A DNA stretch of 7,130 bases from Treponema sp. (GCA_031279925.1 JAITHQ010000029.1:1-7130), one strand, 5' to 3'. Positions 1 to 6,687 are shown, numbered from the stretch's first letter. The notes: generated by a model from the letters alone, not told the origin. Program-made: numbers and translations.

Positions 1-2
1 GT

Positions 3-47
3 GGCCGCTTGCACGATTTTTTACCGCATGTTAATCTTATAGCGTGA
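3..47 (+). CDS. Possible 3' end of an upstream gene (partial)
   Basis: The frame beginning at base 3 is open from the window edge to a TGA at 45-47 and ends in ...DFLPHVNLIA. Its stop overlaps the GTG start of the next gene as GTGA, the classic four-base stop/start overlap of coupled genes. Only 14 codons are visible, and the other two forward frames also stop nearby (TAA at 32-34, TAG at 40-42), so coding status is uncertain. Product unknown. Confidence 0.3.
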   Translation, partial: GRLHDFLPHVNLIA

Positions 48-970
48 AAAATTTGGCCAGACTGGCGCTTTTTTTTAGTGTTTGCTTCGCCGCCATATTG
101 CTATTTGGGGGCGGCATCCGCTTTTTGGCGTTGCGGGTTGAGTGGGCGCGGATTTTGCCGCACCGGAACGAAGCGCCCCTTGCAGAGCTGCTTGCCGCTG
201 TTCGCTGGGCGCTTAGCCTGGGGCTGTACGGCGGCCTTCTTTTGGGCTTAAGCTATGCGGCCAGAGGAAATATGTCCGCGCCGCCGTCGATACTGTGCCT
301 TGTTACATTGTCGATGGTTTTTTGTTTTGGCGTTTCCCTGGCCCTGGACCATTGGGGTAATGTGCCCCCGGCAAACAGCAGCGTAATGCCTTTGGGCGAA
401 GCGGGTTTGATCCTTACCAACGATATTGGGTCAACCGAAACTGCCATTGTGCTGCTTGCAGGGCCAGAGCAGGCGCGGGGGCCGCGGGTGGTTGCCATTC
501 CGGGGCGGCCCCTGGCTTACCAGGCCCAAGCAGCCGGACCGGACGGCGCGGCGCTTAATTTACCGCCGGTTCCGTTCAGAAATGAAACTCCCTGGTTTCT
601 TAAAAGCCTTGCCATAGACATTAGGTTAAGCGCTGAACAGTTTCAGCGGCTGTTTGCCCAAGGGCAGTTCTCGTTTTTGGTGTATGCGGGGGCGCTGATT
701 TTTTTCCTTGGCTCTTTGGGTTTTATCCTAAAATTAAGCGCATGGCCCCTGGCTAATTTTTTTCTGGGCTGCCTTGCCTTTCGGGGTATTCTTGCGCTGG
801 AAACCTTTTTTGATACGCCGGAAATGCGGGAGCTGTTTGACACCTTTGCGGGCAACTGGATGCCCGGTTCGCTGGCTGTTCCCTTGATCTTCTGCGCGGT
901 TGGCGTACTGACGCACCTGTACTCATTCCTGGTATATCTGGTAAAAAAACGGAGCGGTTATGAATTATAA
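44..970 (+). CDS. Integral membrane protein, possible divergent LptF/LptG-like permease subunit
   Basis: A 308-residue protein that I do not recognise with certainty. Hydrophobic segments lie near residues 7-24, 48-71, 80-101, 208-229, 233-254 and 275-299. A more polar region at about 102-207 lies between the two groups of three. The C-terminus is basic (KKR at 301-303), fitting a cytoplasmic end. Three helices, an extracytoplasmic domain and three more helices is the LptF/LptG (YjgP/YjgQ) topology. The stretch NWMPGSLAVPLIF near 271-283 resembles the start of the last LptF/G helix. The soluble part is shorter than in typical LptF/G proteins, which are about 350 residues. The GTG at 44 is the first start after an in-frame TAA at 32-34. 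No Shine-Dalgarno is seen, but the GTGA overlap with an upstream frame could give translational coupling. It overlaps the next gene by 11 bases, so the two are surely one operon. Coding status is firm; the family is inference. Confidence 0.85.
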   Translation: MKNLARLALFFSVCFAAILLFGGGIRFLALRVEWARILPHRNEAPLAELLAAVRWALSLGLYGGLLLGLSYAARGNMSAPPSILCLVTLSMVFCFGVSLALDHWGNVPPANSSVMPLGEAGLILTNDIGSTETAIVLLAGPEQARGPRVVAIPGRPLAYQAQAAGPDGAALNLPPVPFRNETPWFLKSLAIDIRLSAEQFQRLFAQGQFSFLVYAGALIFFLGSLGFILKLSAWPLANFFLGCLAFRGILALETFFDTPEMRELFDTFAGNWMPGSLAVPLIFCAVGVLTHLYSFLVYLVKKRSGYEL

Positions 971-2741
971 TAGAGAATTTTTTCGCTCGCCCCGGATAAT
1001 CTTTTTTATATATGTTCTACTGGCAAGCCTGCTTATTATGGGATTCCGTTTTATCTTTCCCGGCGAGGCCGCGCCGCTTCTTGTTTTTTCAAAAAATTGG
1101 CGGCTTATTCGGGGCGTTCTGGACCTGTTTACCCTGTTTCCCGCCCTGGTTTTTTCCGCCCTGGTTGTTCCCTTTGGTATTGCCAATTCCGAGGATTATT
1201 ATACCAGTTTTTCCCCCCATTTTTTTCAGCGGCTTATTAATCCGGTAGTTATGGCCATTTGTTCCGCCGTGGTCTATGTTCTTATTTTCTTTTTGCTGCT
1301 TCCCCTGGCGCGTGATTACGAAGAAAATATGCGCTACAAAGGTGAACTGTACCGGCTGGCAAAGGAACGGGCGCAGAATCATGGCAAGGCGGGGGAATGG
1401 CTAGAGGTTTCGCAGTTTATTGGCATTTGCGATGGGATATGGCCAAACAGCCCCGAACTGGCCTCGTTACAGAATGAGGTTGATATTCACCTTGAAAAGA
1501 ACCGTTTGGCCCTGGAGGATGAAAAAGCCGGGGCGCGGGCGGAATTGCTTCCCGGCCAGAGCGCCCCGGTATCCGGTTTGCCCGGCCAACGGCAGCCCCT
1601 AAACGCCGCCGAAGCCATTGTCATGGGGGAGGCCGCCCTTGCCGAAAGACAGTTTTTTGACGCCCACTGGTTTGCCACCCTTGCCGGGCGGATTGCCAAA
1701 AACGGCAGCCCCGAATCGGTAAATGCGGCCCGCCTTGCGGCCAGAGCCTGGAACCAAATCGAATCGCAGGGCCCAAACCGGCTCGAAACGCGGCTGCATG
1801 AACTGTACCTTTTAAAACAGGCGGGGTATCAGGCGATGGTGTCCGGCGACTGGATACGGGGCTTTTATATTTTCCAGGAACTTTCGGCCCTAACGCCGGA
1901 TGATCCCGACGCCCGGAATTTCCTTGCAATCTGTGAAAAGGGAACCAAAGAGATTGCCTTTTTTATTGACGAGATCGAAGTGTCCCTTGGCGAGATACTT
2001 ACCGGCGCAGTGTTTTCGCTTCCAGCCGGAAGCGGGGGCCGTGCGGTGCTGCGCTTTGCCAGCCTGTCCGCCTCTCCCGATTTTGCCTATGGTATTGGAC
2101 TTGAGTACATGCGCTTTGACGCCAATTCCCGGCTGATACAAAGCCTGCGCGCGCCTTATGCAAAGCTGCTGCCGTTTACTCTGGGCGATAAACGCCAAAT
2201 TGGTATACTGATGCGGACGCTGGACCGGCATGACCAGAACCTTCGCTGGGAGCCGGAATGGAACGCGCCCGGAACGGAAGAATGGCATTCCGGCGAGGCC
2301 CAGATTGCGCTTGATATTGGCTATGAAACTTTTCTGCTGCTTTCAAAAGTACGGCGGGGGCTTCCCAATCTGCAAATTGGGGAACTGCTTGCCGCTTCTC
2401 AGGCAAGCGGCGCTGTGGGTTATGTTCTGCAGGTGTTTCAGGCGGAGATATTCAACCGTCTTGGAACGGCTCTATTCTTTTTGCCAATGGCCATTGTTGC
2501 CATTATAATCGGCTGGCGTTTCCATGCCCAAAAACGGCCTCGTTACCTCTTTTTCCCTTTACTCCCCGTTCTGCCCATTGTTTTTAACGGCATGGCCCAC
2601 CTGTACCGGAGCACCCTAAACACAGTGGGAATTTGGTTGATACTGACTTTGGGGTTCTCCGCAGCCTTTATTGTCTTTGTGCTTATTCTGGCCGCATCGC
2701 TTGTAGTTTCTCTAATCATCCTTGCGGCGCAGCATGGCTAA
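960..2741 (+). CDS. Large membrane protein: LptF/LptG-like helices flanking a TPR-like and beta-rich soluble domain
   Basis: A 593-residue protein. Membrane segments lie near residues 12-32, 55-75, 94-116, 500-519, 528-545 and 556-588 (the last may be two). The intervening 380 residues are soluble. About 120-330 are helical with degenerate TPR-like units, clearest at 289-325 (GDWIRGFYIFQELSALTPDD). About 335-465 look beta-rich. Several stretches read like LptF/LptG proteins. After helix 2 comes an acidic/aromatic linker leading into RLINPVVMAI. After helix 3, LLLPLARDYEENMRYK follows the usual pattern. The soluble part has a D-x-x-x-x-L-I-Q-S-L-R-A motif (387-398). LQIGELLAASQASG (471-484) precedes helix 4, like the conserved x-S-x-x-E-L segment of LptG. 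Typical LptF/G proteins are about 350 residues, so the extra length is the TPR-like part. GGAG at 951-954, five bases before ATG, is a good ribosome-binding site. Lipid or lipoprotein export with the preceding gene is inferred, not shown. Confidence 0.88.
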   Translation: MNYNREFFRSPRIIFFIYVLLASLLIMGFRFIFPGEAAPLLVFSKNWRLIRGVLDLFTLFPALVFSALVVPFGIANSEDYYTSFSPHFFQRLINPVVMAICSAVVYVLIFFLLLPLARDYEENMRYKGELYRLAKERAQNHGKAGEWLEVSQFIGICDGIWPNSPELASLQNEVDIHLEKNRLALEDEKAGARAELLPGQSAPVSGLPGQRQPLNAAEAIVMGEAALAERQFFDAHWFATLAGRIAKNGSPESVNAARLAARAWNQIESQGPNRLETRLHELYLLKQAGYQAMVSGDWIRGFYIFQELSALTPDDPDARNFLAICEKGTKEIAFFIDEIEVSLGEILTGAVFSLPAGSGGRAVLRFASLSASPDFAYGIGLEYMRFDANSRLIQSLRAPYAKLLPFTLGDKRQIGILMRTLDRHDQNLRWEPEWNAPGTEEWHSGEAQIALDIGYETFLLLSKVRRGLPNLQIGELLAASQASGAVGYVLQVFQAEIFNRLGTALFFLPMAIVAIIIGWRFHAQKRPRYLFFPLLPVLPIVFNGMAHLYRSTLNTVGIWLILTLGFSAAFIVFVLILAASLVVSLIILAAQHG

Positions 2742-2747
2742 CAAGGA

Positions 2748-2775
2748 CTGAATAATTCAATTGAAAATGATTCAG
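2748..2775. promoter_or_regulatory. Imperfect palindrome upstream of the methyltransferase gene
   Basis: Outer arms CTGAAT (2748-2753) and ATTCAG (2770-2775) continue inward as ATT/AAT after one mismatch. Inside, TTCAATTGAA at 2756-2765 is itself a perfect 10-base palindrome. The element lies in the 58-base gap between genes, ending 24 bases before the methyltransferase ATG. It has no following T-run, so it is a poor terminator. It sits where a -35 region or operator would be. Function is inference. Confidence 0.4.
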
Positions 2776-2799
2776 CGCTGCCCGGCGTAATGTGTTTTT

Positions 2800-4671
2800 A
2801 TGAAAGTATTGCTGCGAAAGGAAGAAATAGGGAATAACCTTGGCATTTCTCTTGCTACCGTTAACAACTGGATTCGCACCCATGTCATTCCCCCGCCCGA
2901 TTTGGAAAATTATTACAGCCGTTCCGCGTTTGATTCAATAATCGATTCGGTAAAAAACACCTTACGGCTGCACTCGCGGGCCAACAGGTCTTTGCTGGAA
3001 AAAAAACATATTTGTTATCTGGGCATTATAGACAAGTCCCAAAGAAAGCTGCTGGATAATCTGGTTAGCCGTTTTGAGCAAAGCGGCCTTTCCATAGAAG
3101 AAGGCGTGCTGGCTTTGGCTTTTGCCGTTTTGCGTTCAAATAATTTAATTAAAGATAACTGGCGGATAAACGGCGATTCAAGGGCGGACGGCCTGCTTTC
3201 AAAATGGATTGGCAAAAGCAAAAATCAAACCATTGTAAAGGAACTGTACAGCGCTTATGAAATACAAAACAATAACGATGATATTCTGGGCGCGTTCTAC
3301 CAGTCCATACAAAGCGTTGCGCAAAAATCACGAGCCGGTTCGTATTACACGCCGCCTGAATTGTTACAGGAAATAATAATTCCCGCCGGTAAAACAGTAC
3401 TGGACCCGTGCTGCGGAAGCGGCGGCATTTTGCTTAAAATATTAAGCCGGCAGCATGATCCATCCATGATTTTTGCGGGAGACACCGATGAAATTGCGTT
3501 AAAAATTTGTTTTATAAATCTTGCGCTGTTTTTTAACGATAAAAATATACCGGTTCATATCGTAAAACAGGATATAGCCTTTTGCGGCCAAGACGGCTTT
3601 TTTGCCCGCAGGCGGCAGCGGCGCTTTGATTATATTGTCACCAACCCGCCGTGGGGAAGCAAGTTTACAAAACAGCAAAAAAACCATCTTGCCGCCCTGT
3701 ACCCAAAGCTGGCAAGTTCCGAAATTTTCAGTATTGCGCTTTATAATGCAATAAACGCCCTAAAGCAGACAGGGCGGCTTTATTTTTTTCTGCCTTGCGC
3801 CTTTTTGAATGTCGCGGCGCACCGGAATATCAGAAAACTGGTGTTTAAGCAGGGTAATACCGTTTCGGTTAAACTCCTTGGGGACGCCTTTACAAGGGTT
3901 CTTTCGGAAAGCATTCTGCTGCACATAGACTTAGGCGGCAAAGAAAAAAATATATTTATACAGAATAAAGCAGGCCAAAACTATTATCTTCCACCGGAAA
4001 GCATTACAGCCCCGGATTATACGGTAATTGCCGCCAACACCATACAGGATACAATACTTGTGGAAAAAATCTATGCTGTGGAACATATTACACTAAAGGG
4101 TAACACGGTATTTGGCATTGGCATTGTTACCGGCAGCAATAAAAATTTTTTGCTTAAAACAAAAACAGAAAAAGCAGAGGCGATATACCGGGGAAGGGAC
4201 ATACAAAAATATGCGTTTGCTGAACCGGAGTATTTTATGGAATTTCGCCCCGAACTGTATCAGCAAACGGCCCCGGAAGAATACTACCGGCAAAAAAAAA
4301 TAGTGTACCGGTTTATCGGCGACAAACTGGTGTGTGTTTTGGACAATACAGGTTCGCTGATACTAAACAGCGCTAATTTTTTTATACCAGGGGCTTACCC
4401 AATGGAAACAGCAGTGTCCCTGTTTAACAGCGGCATATATACATTTATTTTCAGAAAAAAATTTTACTCAAAAAAAGTATTAAAATCGCATTTACAGCAT
4501 TTGCCCCTGCCGCTTTTGCCCGGCGGCGTACACCGGCATATTTACGATCTATATCATAAAACCTTTGACAGCCCCTGTGGAAATATCCAGATTTTTCAGA
4601 ACGAAATAGACGGAATTATATGCAGGGCTTTTAAGATTGATGCAAACCAATATAGCCGCATTAACGAATAG
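2800..4671 (+). CDS. Gamma-class N6-adenine DNA methyltransferase with N-terminal helix-turn-helix, probably solitary
   Basis: A 623-residue protein predicted to move a methyl group from S-adenosylmethionine to adenine N6 in a specific DNA sequence. Residues 5-30 look like a helix-turn-helix (KEEIGNNLGISLATVNNWI). The methylase core has motif X GSYYTPPELL (180-189), motif I DPCCGSGG (202-209), an acidic residue after strand 2 (GDTDE, 227-231), QD at 257-258, and motif IV NPPW (282-285), the adenine-methylase catalytic signature. The order X-I-IV followed by a recognition domain is the gamma class. The C-terminal half (about 440-575) has GIVTGSNKNF, YRGRDIQKY and a YSKKVLKSHLQHLPLPLL stretch, as in TaqI-like target-recognition domains. 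No nuclease motif or partner subunit is seen. Base composition differs from its neighbours (21/60 and 22/60 G+C in lines 3121 and 4141, against 45/60 and 39/60 in lines 481 and 1681), suggesting transfer. An in-frame TAA at 2788-2790 fixes the ATG at 2800. No Shine-Dalgarno is visible. Confidence 0.92.
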   Translation: MKVLLRKEEIGNNLGISLATVNNWIRTHVIPPPDLENYYSRSAFDSIIDSVKNTLRLHSRANRSLLEKKHICYLGIIDKSQRKLLDNLVSRFEQSGLSIEEGVLALAFAVLRSNNLIKDNWRINGDSRADGLLSKWIGKSKNQTIVKELYSAYEIQNNNDDILGAFYQSIQSVAQKSRAGSYYTPPELLQEIIIPAGKTVLDPCCGSGGILLKILSRQHDPSMIFAGDTDEIALKICFINLALFFNDKNIPVHIVKQDIAFCGQDGFFARRRQRRFDYIVTNPPWGSKFTKQQKNHLAALYPKLASSEIFSIALYNAINALKQTGRLYFFLPCAFLNVAAHRNIRKLVFKQGNTVSVKLLGDAFTRVLSESILLHIDLGGKEKNIFIQNKAGQNYYLPPESITAPDYTVIAANTIQDTILVEKIYAVEHITLKGNTVFGIGIVTGSNKNFLLKTKTEKAEAIYRGRDIQKYAFAEPEYFMEFRPELYQQTAPEEYYRQKKIVYRFIGDKLVCVLDNTGSLILNSANFFIPGAYPMETAVSLFNSGIYTFIFRKKFYSKKVLKSHLQHLPLPLLPGGVHRHIYDLYHKTFDSPCGNIQIFQNEIDGIICRAFKIDANQYSRINE

Positions 4672-4689
4672 CTTAGAGCCCGAAAACCG

Positions 4690-4721
4690 GGATTTTTACG
4701 GTCTATTGACCGCAAAAATCC
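4690..4721. terminator. Hairpin between convergent genes, probable bidirectional terminator
   Basis: GGATTTTT at 4690-4697 pairs with AAAAATCC at 4714-4721. After one A/C mismatch, CGGTC (4699-4703) pairs with GACCG (4708-4712) around a TATT loop. The methyltransferase ends 18 bases to the left and ogt, on the other strand, ends 17 bases to the right. The stem carries an A-run on one side and a T-run on the other, so it can act in either direction, though no long T-tract follows it. Confidence 0.6.
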
Positions 4722-4730
4722 ACAATTTGA

Positions 4731-4740
4731 ACAGGCTCTT
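4731..4740 (+). repeat. 10-base direct repeat flanking ogt, left copy
   Basis: ACAGGCTCTT occurs here and again at 5260-5269 within the hairpin array upstream of ogt. An inverted partial copy, AGAGCC, lies at 4675-4680. The left copy overlaps the ogt stop codon. On the - strand the similarity continues weakly beyond the ten bases (GTTCAAA here, GTGCAAA there), as expected of decayed copies of one dispersed repeat. Confidence 0.4.
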
Positions 4741-5212
4741 AATGCGCCGCAGGCTTCCCCTGTTCCATGTCCAAAAGAAACTGTTTAAGCGGAAGCCCGC
4801 CGCCGTAGCCGGTCAGGCTGCCATCCTGCCCAATTACCCGGTGGCAGGGAATGATGATCACAATGGGGTTACGGTTATTCGCCATGCCAACGGCCCTTAC
4901 CGCTTTTGGCTTGCCGATACGGACGGCCACTTTCCCGTAACTGCAGGTTTCACCAAAGGGGATCGTCTGCAGGGCTTCCCACACCGAGCGCTGAAAATCC
5001 GTTCCCCGCAGCAGCAGGGGCAGATCAAATGTTTTCCGCCCGCCGTTAAAATATTCGGAAAGCTGGCCGGCCGCTTGTGCAATAAGGGGAGTTTCTTTTT
5101 GGTCAAAACCGGCGGGGGAATTTGTGCCAAAGAACACCCCGGATATTTTTCCGTCTTCTTCGGCAATGCCGATTGATACTGCGGGATAATCGTAAAAAAA
5201 CACGCTTTTCAT
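4739..5212 (-). CDS. ogt: Methylated-DNA--protein-cysteine S-methyltransferase (O6-alkylguanine repair)
   Basis: A 157-residue cytoplasmic suicide enzyme that transfers alkyl groups from O6-alkylguanine in DNA to its own cysteine. The active site is IPCHRVIG, with the acceptor Cys at residue 123 and His at 124. The DNA-binding region is intact: TCSYGKVA (89-96) and [11 protein letters not shown] (106-116) with the arginine finger R106. After the active site comes the conserved [17 protein letters not shown] (131-147), with E150 following. The length is normal for the family. I start it at the ATG of MKSVFF because family homology begins there. An ATG five codons earlier (5227) is also possible. 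The frame stays open back to an ATG at 5350, but that part is made entirely of the hairpin repeats. It shares orientation with murA and lies 144 bases downstream of it, so it may be co-transcribed; I see no clear promoter of its own. Both flanks carry the ACAGGCTCTT repeat. Confidence 0.95.
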   Translation of the reverse strand: MKSVFFYDYPAVSIGIAEEDGKISGVFFGTNSPAGFDQKETPLIAQAAGQLSEYFNGGRKTFDLPLLLRGTDFQRSVWEALQTIPFGETCSYGKVAVRIGKPKAVRAVGMANNRNPIVIIIPCHRVIGQDGSLTGYGGGLPLKQFLLDMEQGKPAAH

Positions 5213-5230
5213 GGGTTTGCCTGTCATATA

Positions 5231-5266
5231 AGCCTGTTGCACAACTCGGTTAGTTTTGCACAGGCT
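5231..5266. repeat. Hairpin repeat 1 upstream of ogt
   Basis: AGCCTGTTGCACAACT (5231-5246) pairs with AGTTTTGCACAGGCT (5252-5266) around the loop CGGTT, with one mismatch and one bulged base. It lies just upstream of the ogt start region, ending in the copy of the flanking ACAGGCTCTT repeat. Its core AGTTTTGCA is shared with hairpin 3, so the units look related. Confidence 0.65.
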
Positions 5267-5268
5267 CT

Positions 5269-5302
5269 TGCAGTTTTTCGGCCTACGGCCTACAAAACTG
5301 CA
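5269..5302. repeat. Hairpin repeat 2 upstream of ogt
   Basis: TGCAGTTTT (5269-5277) and AAAACTGCA (5294-5302) are perfect nine-base arms. Between them CGGCCTA occurs twice in tandem, letting GGCC (5280-5283) pair with GGCC (5287-5290) over a TAC loop, so the whole unit can fold into one long stem with small bulges. A run of six T (5303-5308) follows on the + strand, but no + strand gene lies before it, so I do not call it a terminator. Confidence 0.7.
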
Positions 5303-5315
5303 TTTTTTAGCGGTT

Positions 5316-5345
5316 GTTGTTGCAAAACTGAAGTTTTGCAACAAC
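5316..5345. repeat. Hairpin repeat 3, perfect 14-base arms, just after murA
   Basis: GTTGTTGCAAAACT (5316-5329) and AGTTTTGCAACAAC (5332-5345) are exact inverse complements separated by GA. The unit starts 11 bases past the murA stop on the - strand. No T-run follows it in the murA direction, so it is not a canonical intrinsic terminator, though it could protect the murA 3' end or attenuate readthrough into ogt. Confidence 0.75.
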
Positions 5346-5356
5346 CTCATATTAAT

Positions 5357-6652
5357 TTAAGCCTCGCCGCCTGCCGTTTGTTTTCTGGTAATCCTTGCAC
5401 CCAGCGCGGAAAGGCGTTCAACCAGATGTTCGTAGCCGCGTTCAACCTGATACACATTGCGAATAATGCTTTTGCCCTGGGCGCACATGGCGGCGATAAT
5501 CATGGCCATGCCGGCGCGGACATCGGGGCTTATAAGCTCCGAACCGTGGAGTTTTGCCGGGCCCGATACAACAGCCCGGTGGGGATCGCATAACACAATC
5601 CGCGCCCCCATTGCAATAAGTTTGTCTACAAAAAACATGCGCGATTCAAACATTTTTTCGTGTATTAACACTGTTCCTTTTACCTGTGTTGCTACAACAG
5701 TAATAATGCTGGTAAGGTCTGGGGGGAACCCCGGCCAGGGGGCGTCATCGATTTTTGGGATCATGCCGCCAAGATCGCAGTTTACTTCCAGGGGCTGATT
5801 TTTGGGAATGTGGATAACGGTTCCCTCGTGCGCCCAGGAAATGCCCAGCTTGCCAAAGGCAGTTTTTGCGGGGCGTATGTCTTCGGGGCGGGCGCCTTCA
5901 ATATGCAGATCGCCGCCGGTTGCAGCGGCAAGGCCAATAAAGGAACCAACCTCCATAAAGTCCGCGCCTATTTCAAAATCGCAGCCGGAAAGCTGCTTTA
6001 CCCCGGTAATGGTAAGTATGTTGGAACCGATGCCTTCGATACATGCGCCCATGGAAACCAGCATACGGCAAAGGTCCTGCACATGGGGTTCCCCTGCGGC
6101 ATTGGTGAGTATTGTTTTTCCTTTGGCAAGAACCGCCGCCATAACGGCGTTTTCAGTGCCGGTAACCGAAGCCTCGTCAAGAAAAATATCCGCCCCCCGC
6201 AGCGATTTTGCGCTAAAGATAAAAGCCTCGCCGGTCTTTACCTTTGCGCCCAATTCGGTTAAGGCTAAAAAATGGGTGTCAAGCCGCCGCCTGCCAATAA
6301 CATCGCCGCCAGGGGGCGGCAGTACCGCCTTGCCTGTCCGGGCCAGCAGGGGGCCGGCAAACAGAATAGAGGCCCTGATCTTTTTTGCCTGTTCCTGGGG
6401 AATCTCTGGCATTGCAATATTGCCTGTCTTTAGGCGGTAGGCGTTTGGCCCCAGCCGGTGAACCTCCCCCCCCAGAGCGGCGTAAACCTCCAGCATCACC
6501 TGCACATCTTCAATATCGGGAATATTCCGCAGCGTTACCGGTTCGCCGGTAAGGATGGCGGCGGCGATACAGGGCAGAGCGGCGTTTTTGTTGCCGCTGG
6601 CTTTTACAGTCCCGTTCAGGGGAACGCCGCCGTTGATCAGGTACTCGCTCAT
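5357..6652 (-). CDS. murA: UDP-N-acetylglucosamine 1-carboxyvinyltransferase, Asp-type
   Basis: A 431-residue cytoplasmic enzyme that transfers enolpyruvate from phosphoenolpyruvate to UDP-N-acetylglucosamine, the first committed step of peptidoglycan synthesis. The family opening is clear: [14 protein letters not shown] with catalytic K22. The active loop [15 protein letters not shown] has Asp117 where Escherichia coli has Cys115 (codon GAT, bases 6304-6302). R122 matches E. coli R120, D312 (GFPPDLTS) matches D305, R379 (PDVRAG) matches R371 and R405 (VERGYE) matches R397. The other catalytic residues are therefore kept, and the Asp looks like a natural variant rather than decay. Asp at this position is known to make MurA insensitive to fosfomycin. 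The ATG at 6652 is chosen because the protein then begins like other MurA proteins. The frame runs open a further 61 codons to 6835, but that part has no MurA similarity and contains the promoter. No Shine-Dalgarno precedes the start. Confidence 0.97.
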   Translation of the reverse strand: MSEYLINGGVPLNGTVKASGNKNAALPCIAAAILTGEPVTLRNIPDIEDVQVMLEVYAALGGEVHRLGPNAYRLKTGNIAMPEIPQEQAKKIRASILFAGPLLARTGKAVLPPPGGDVIGRRRLDTHFLALTELGAKVKTGEAFIFSAKSLRGADIFLDEASVTGTENAVMAAVLAKGKTILTNAAGEPHVQDLCRMLVSMGACIEGIGSNILTITGVKQLSGCDFEIGADFMEVGSFIGLAAATGGDLHIEGARPEDIRPAKTAFGKLGISWAHEGTVIHIPKNQPLEVNCDLGGMIPKIDDAPWPGFPPDLTSIITVVATQVKGTVLIHEKMFESRMFFVDKLIAMGARIVLCDPHRAVVSGPAKLHGSELISPDVRAGMAMIIAAMCAQGKSIIRNVYQVERGYEHLVERLSALGARITRKQTAGGEA

Positions 6653-6658
6653 AAAATG

Positions 6659-6687
6659 AATGTACCGGTACACTATGGGCTTGTCAA
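6659..6687 (-). promoter_or_regulatory. murA promoter, likely leaderless transcript
   Basis: On the - strand a perfect -35 box TTGACA (6687-6682) is followed by exactly 17 bases and a -10 box TACATT (6664-6659, four of six consensus). Only CATTTT separates the -10 box from the murA ATG, so a start six to seven bases downstream falls on or next to the A of the start codon. The missing ribosome-binding site agrees with this. Confidence 0.6.

Noticed and set aside
9..43. Possible promoter (TTGCAC, 17 bases, TAATCT) making the first membrane-protein gene leaderless
   Set aside because: Both boxes match the consensus in only three of six positions, and the GTGA overlap with an upstream reading frame is a better explanation for the missing ribosome-binding site.
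2755..2763. ATTCAATTG shared by the palindrome before the methyltransferase and the metalloregulator operator (6830-6838)
   Set aside because: Nine bases of AT-rich palindromic sequence can recur by chance, and the surrounding half-sites differ; no common regulator is supported.
4637..5176. 179-codon + strand frame overlapping the methyltransferase end and opposite ogt
   Set aside because: It lies antisense to the certain alkyltransferase gene and runs through the terminator hairpin; its protein looks like no known family.
2800..5212. A restriction-modification or other defence island
   Set aside because: Only a methyltransferase is present. No endonuclease, specificity subunit, helicase or other defence gene is visible, and ogt is an ordinary repair gene.
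5303..5308. T-run after hairpin 2 as a + strand terminator
   Set aside because: No + strand gene lies upstream within the region; both flanking genes are on the - strand.
5231..5345. CRISPR array
   Set aside because: The units are adjacent hairpins of differing sequence with no regular repeat-spacer pattern.
5802..6440. Long open frames on the + strand (about 212 and 150 codons) opposite murA
   Set aside because: They are antisense shadows of a confidently identified murA, with no recognisable domain and no ribosome-binding site.
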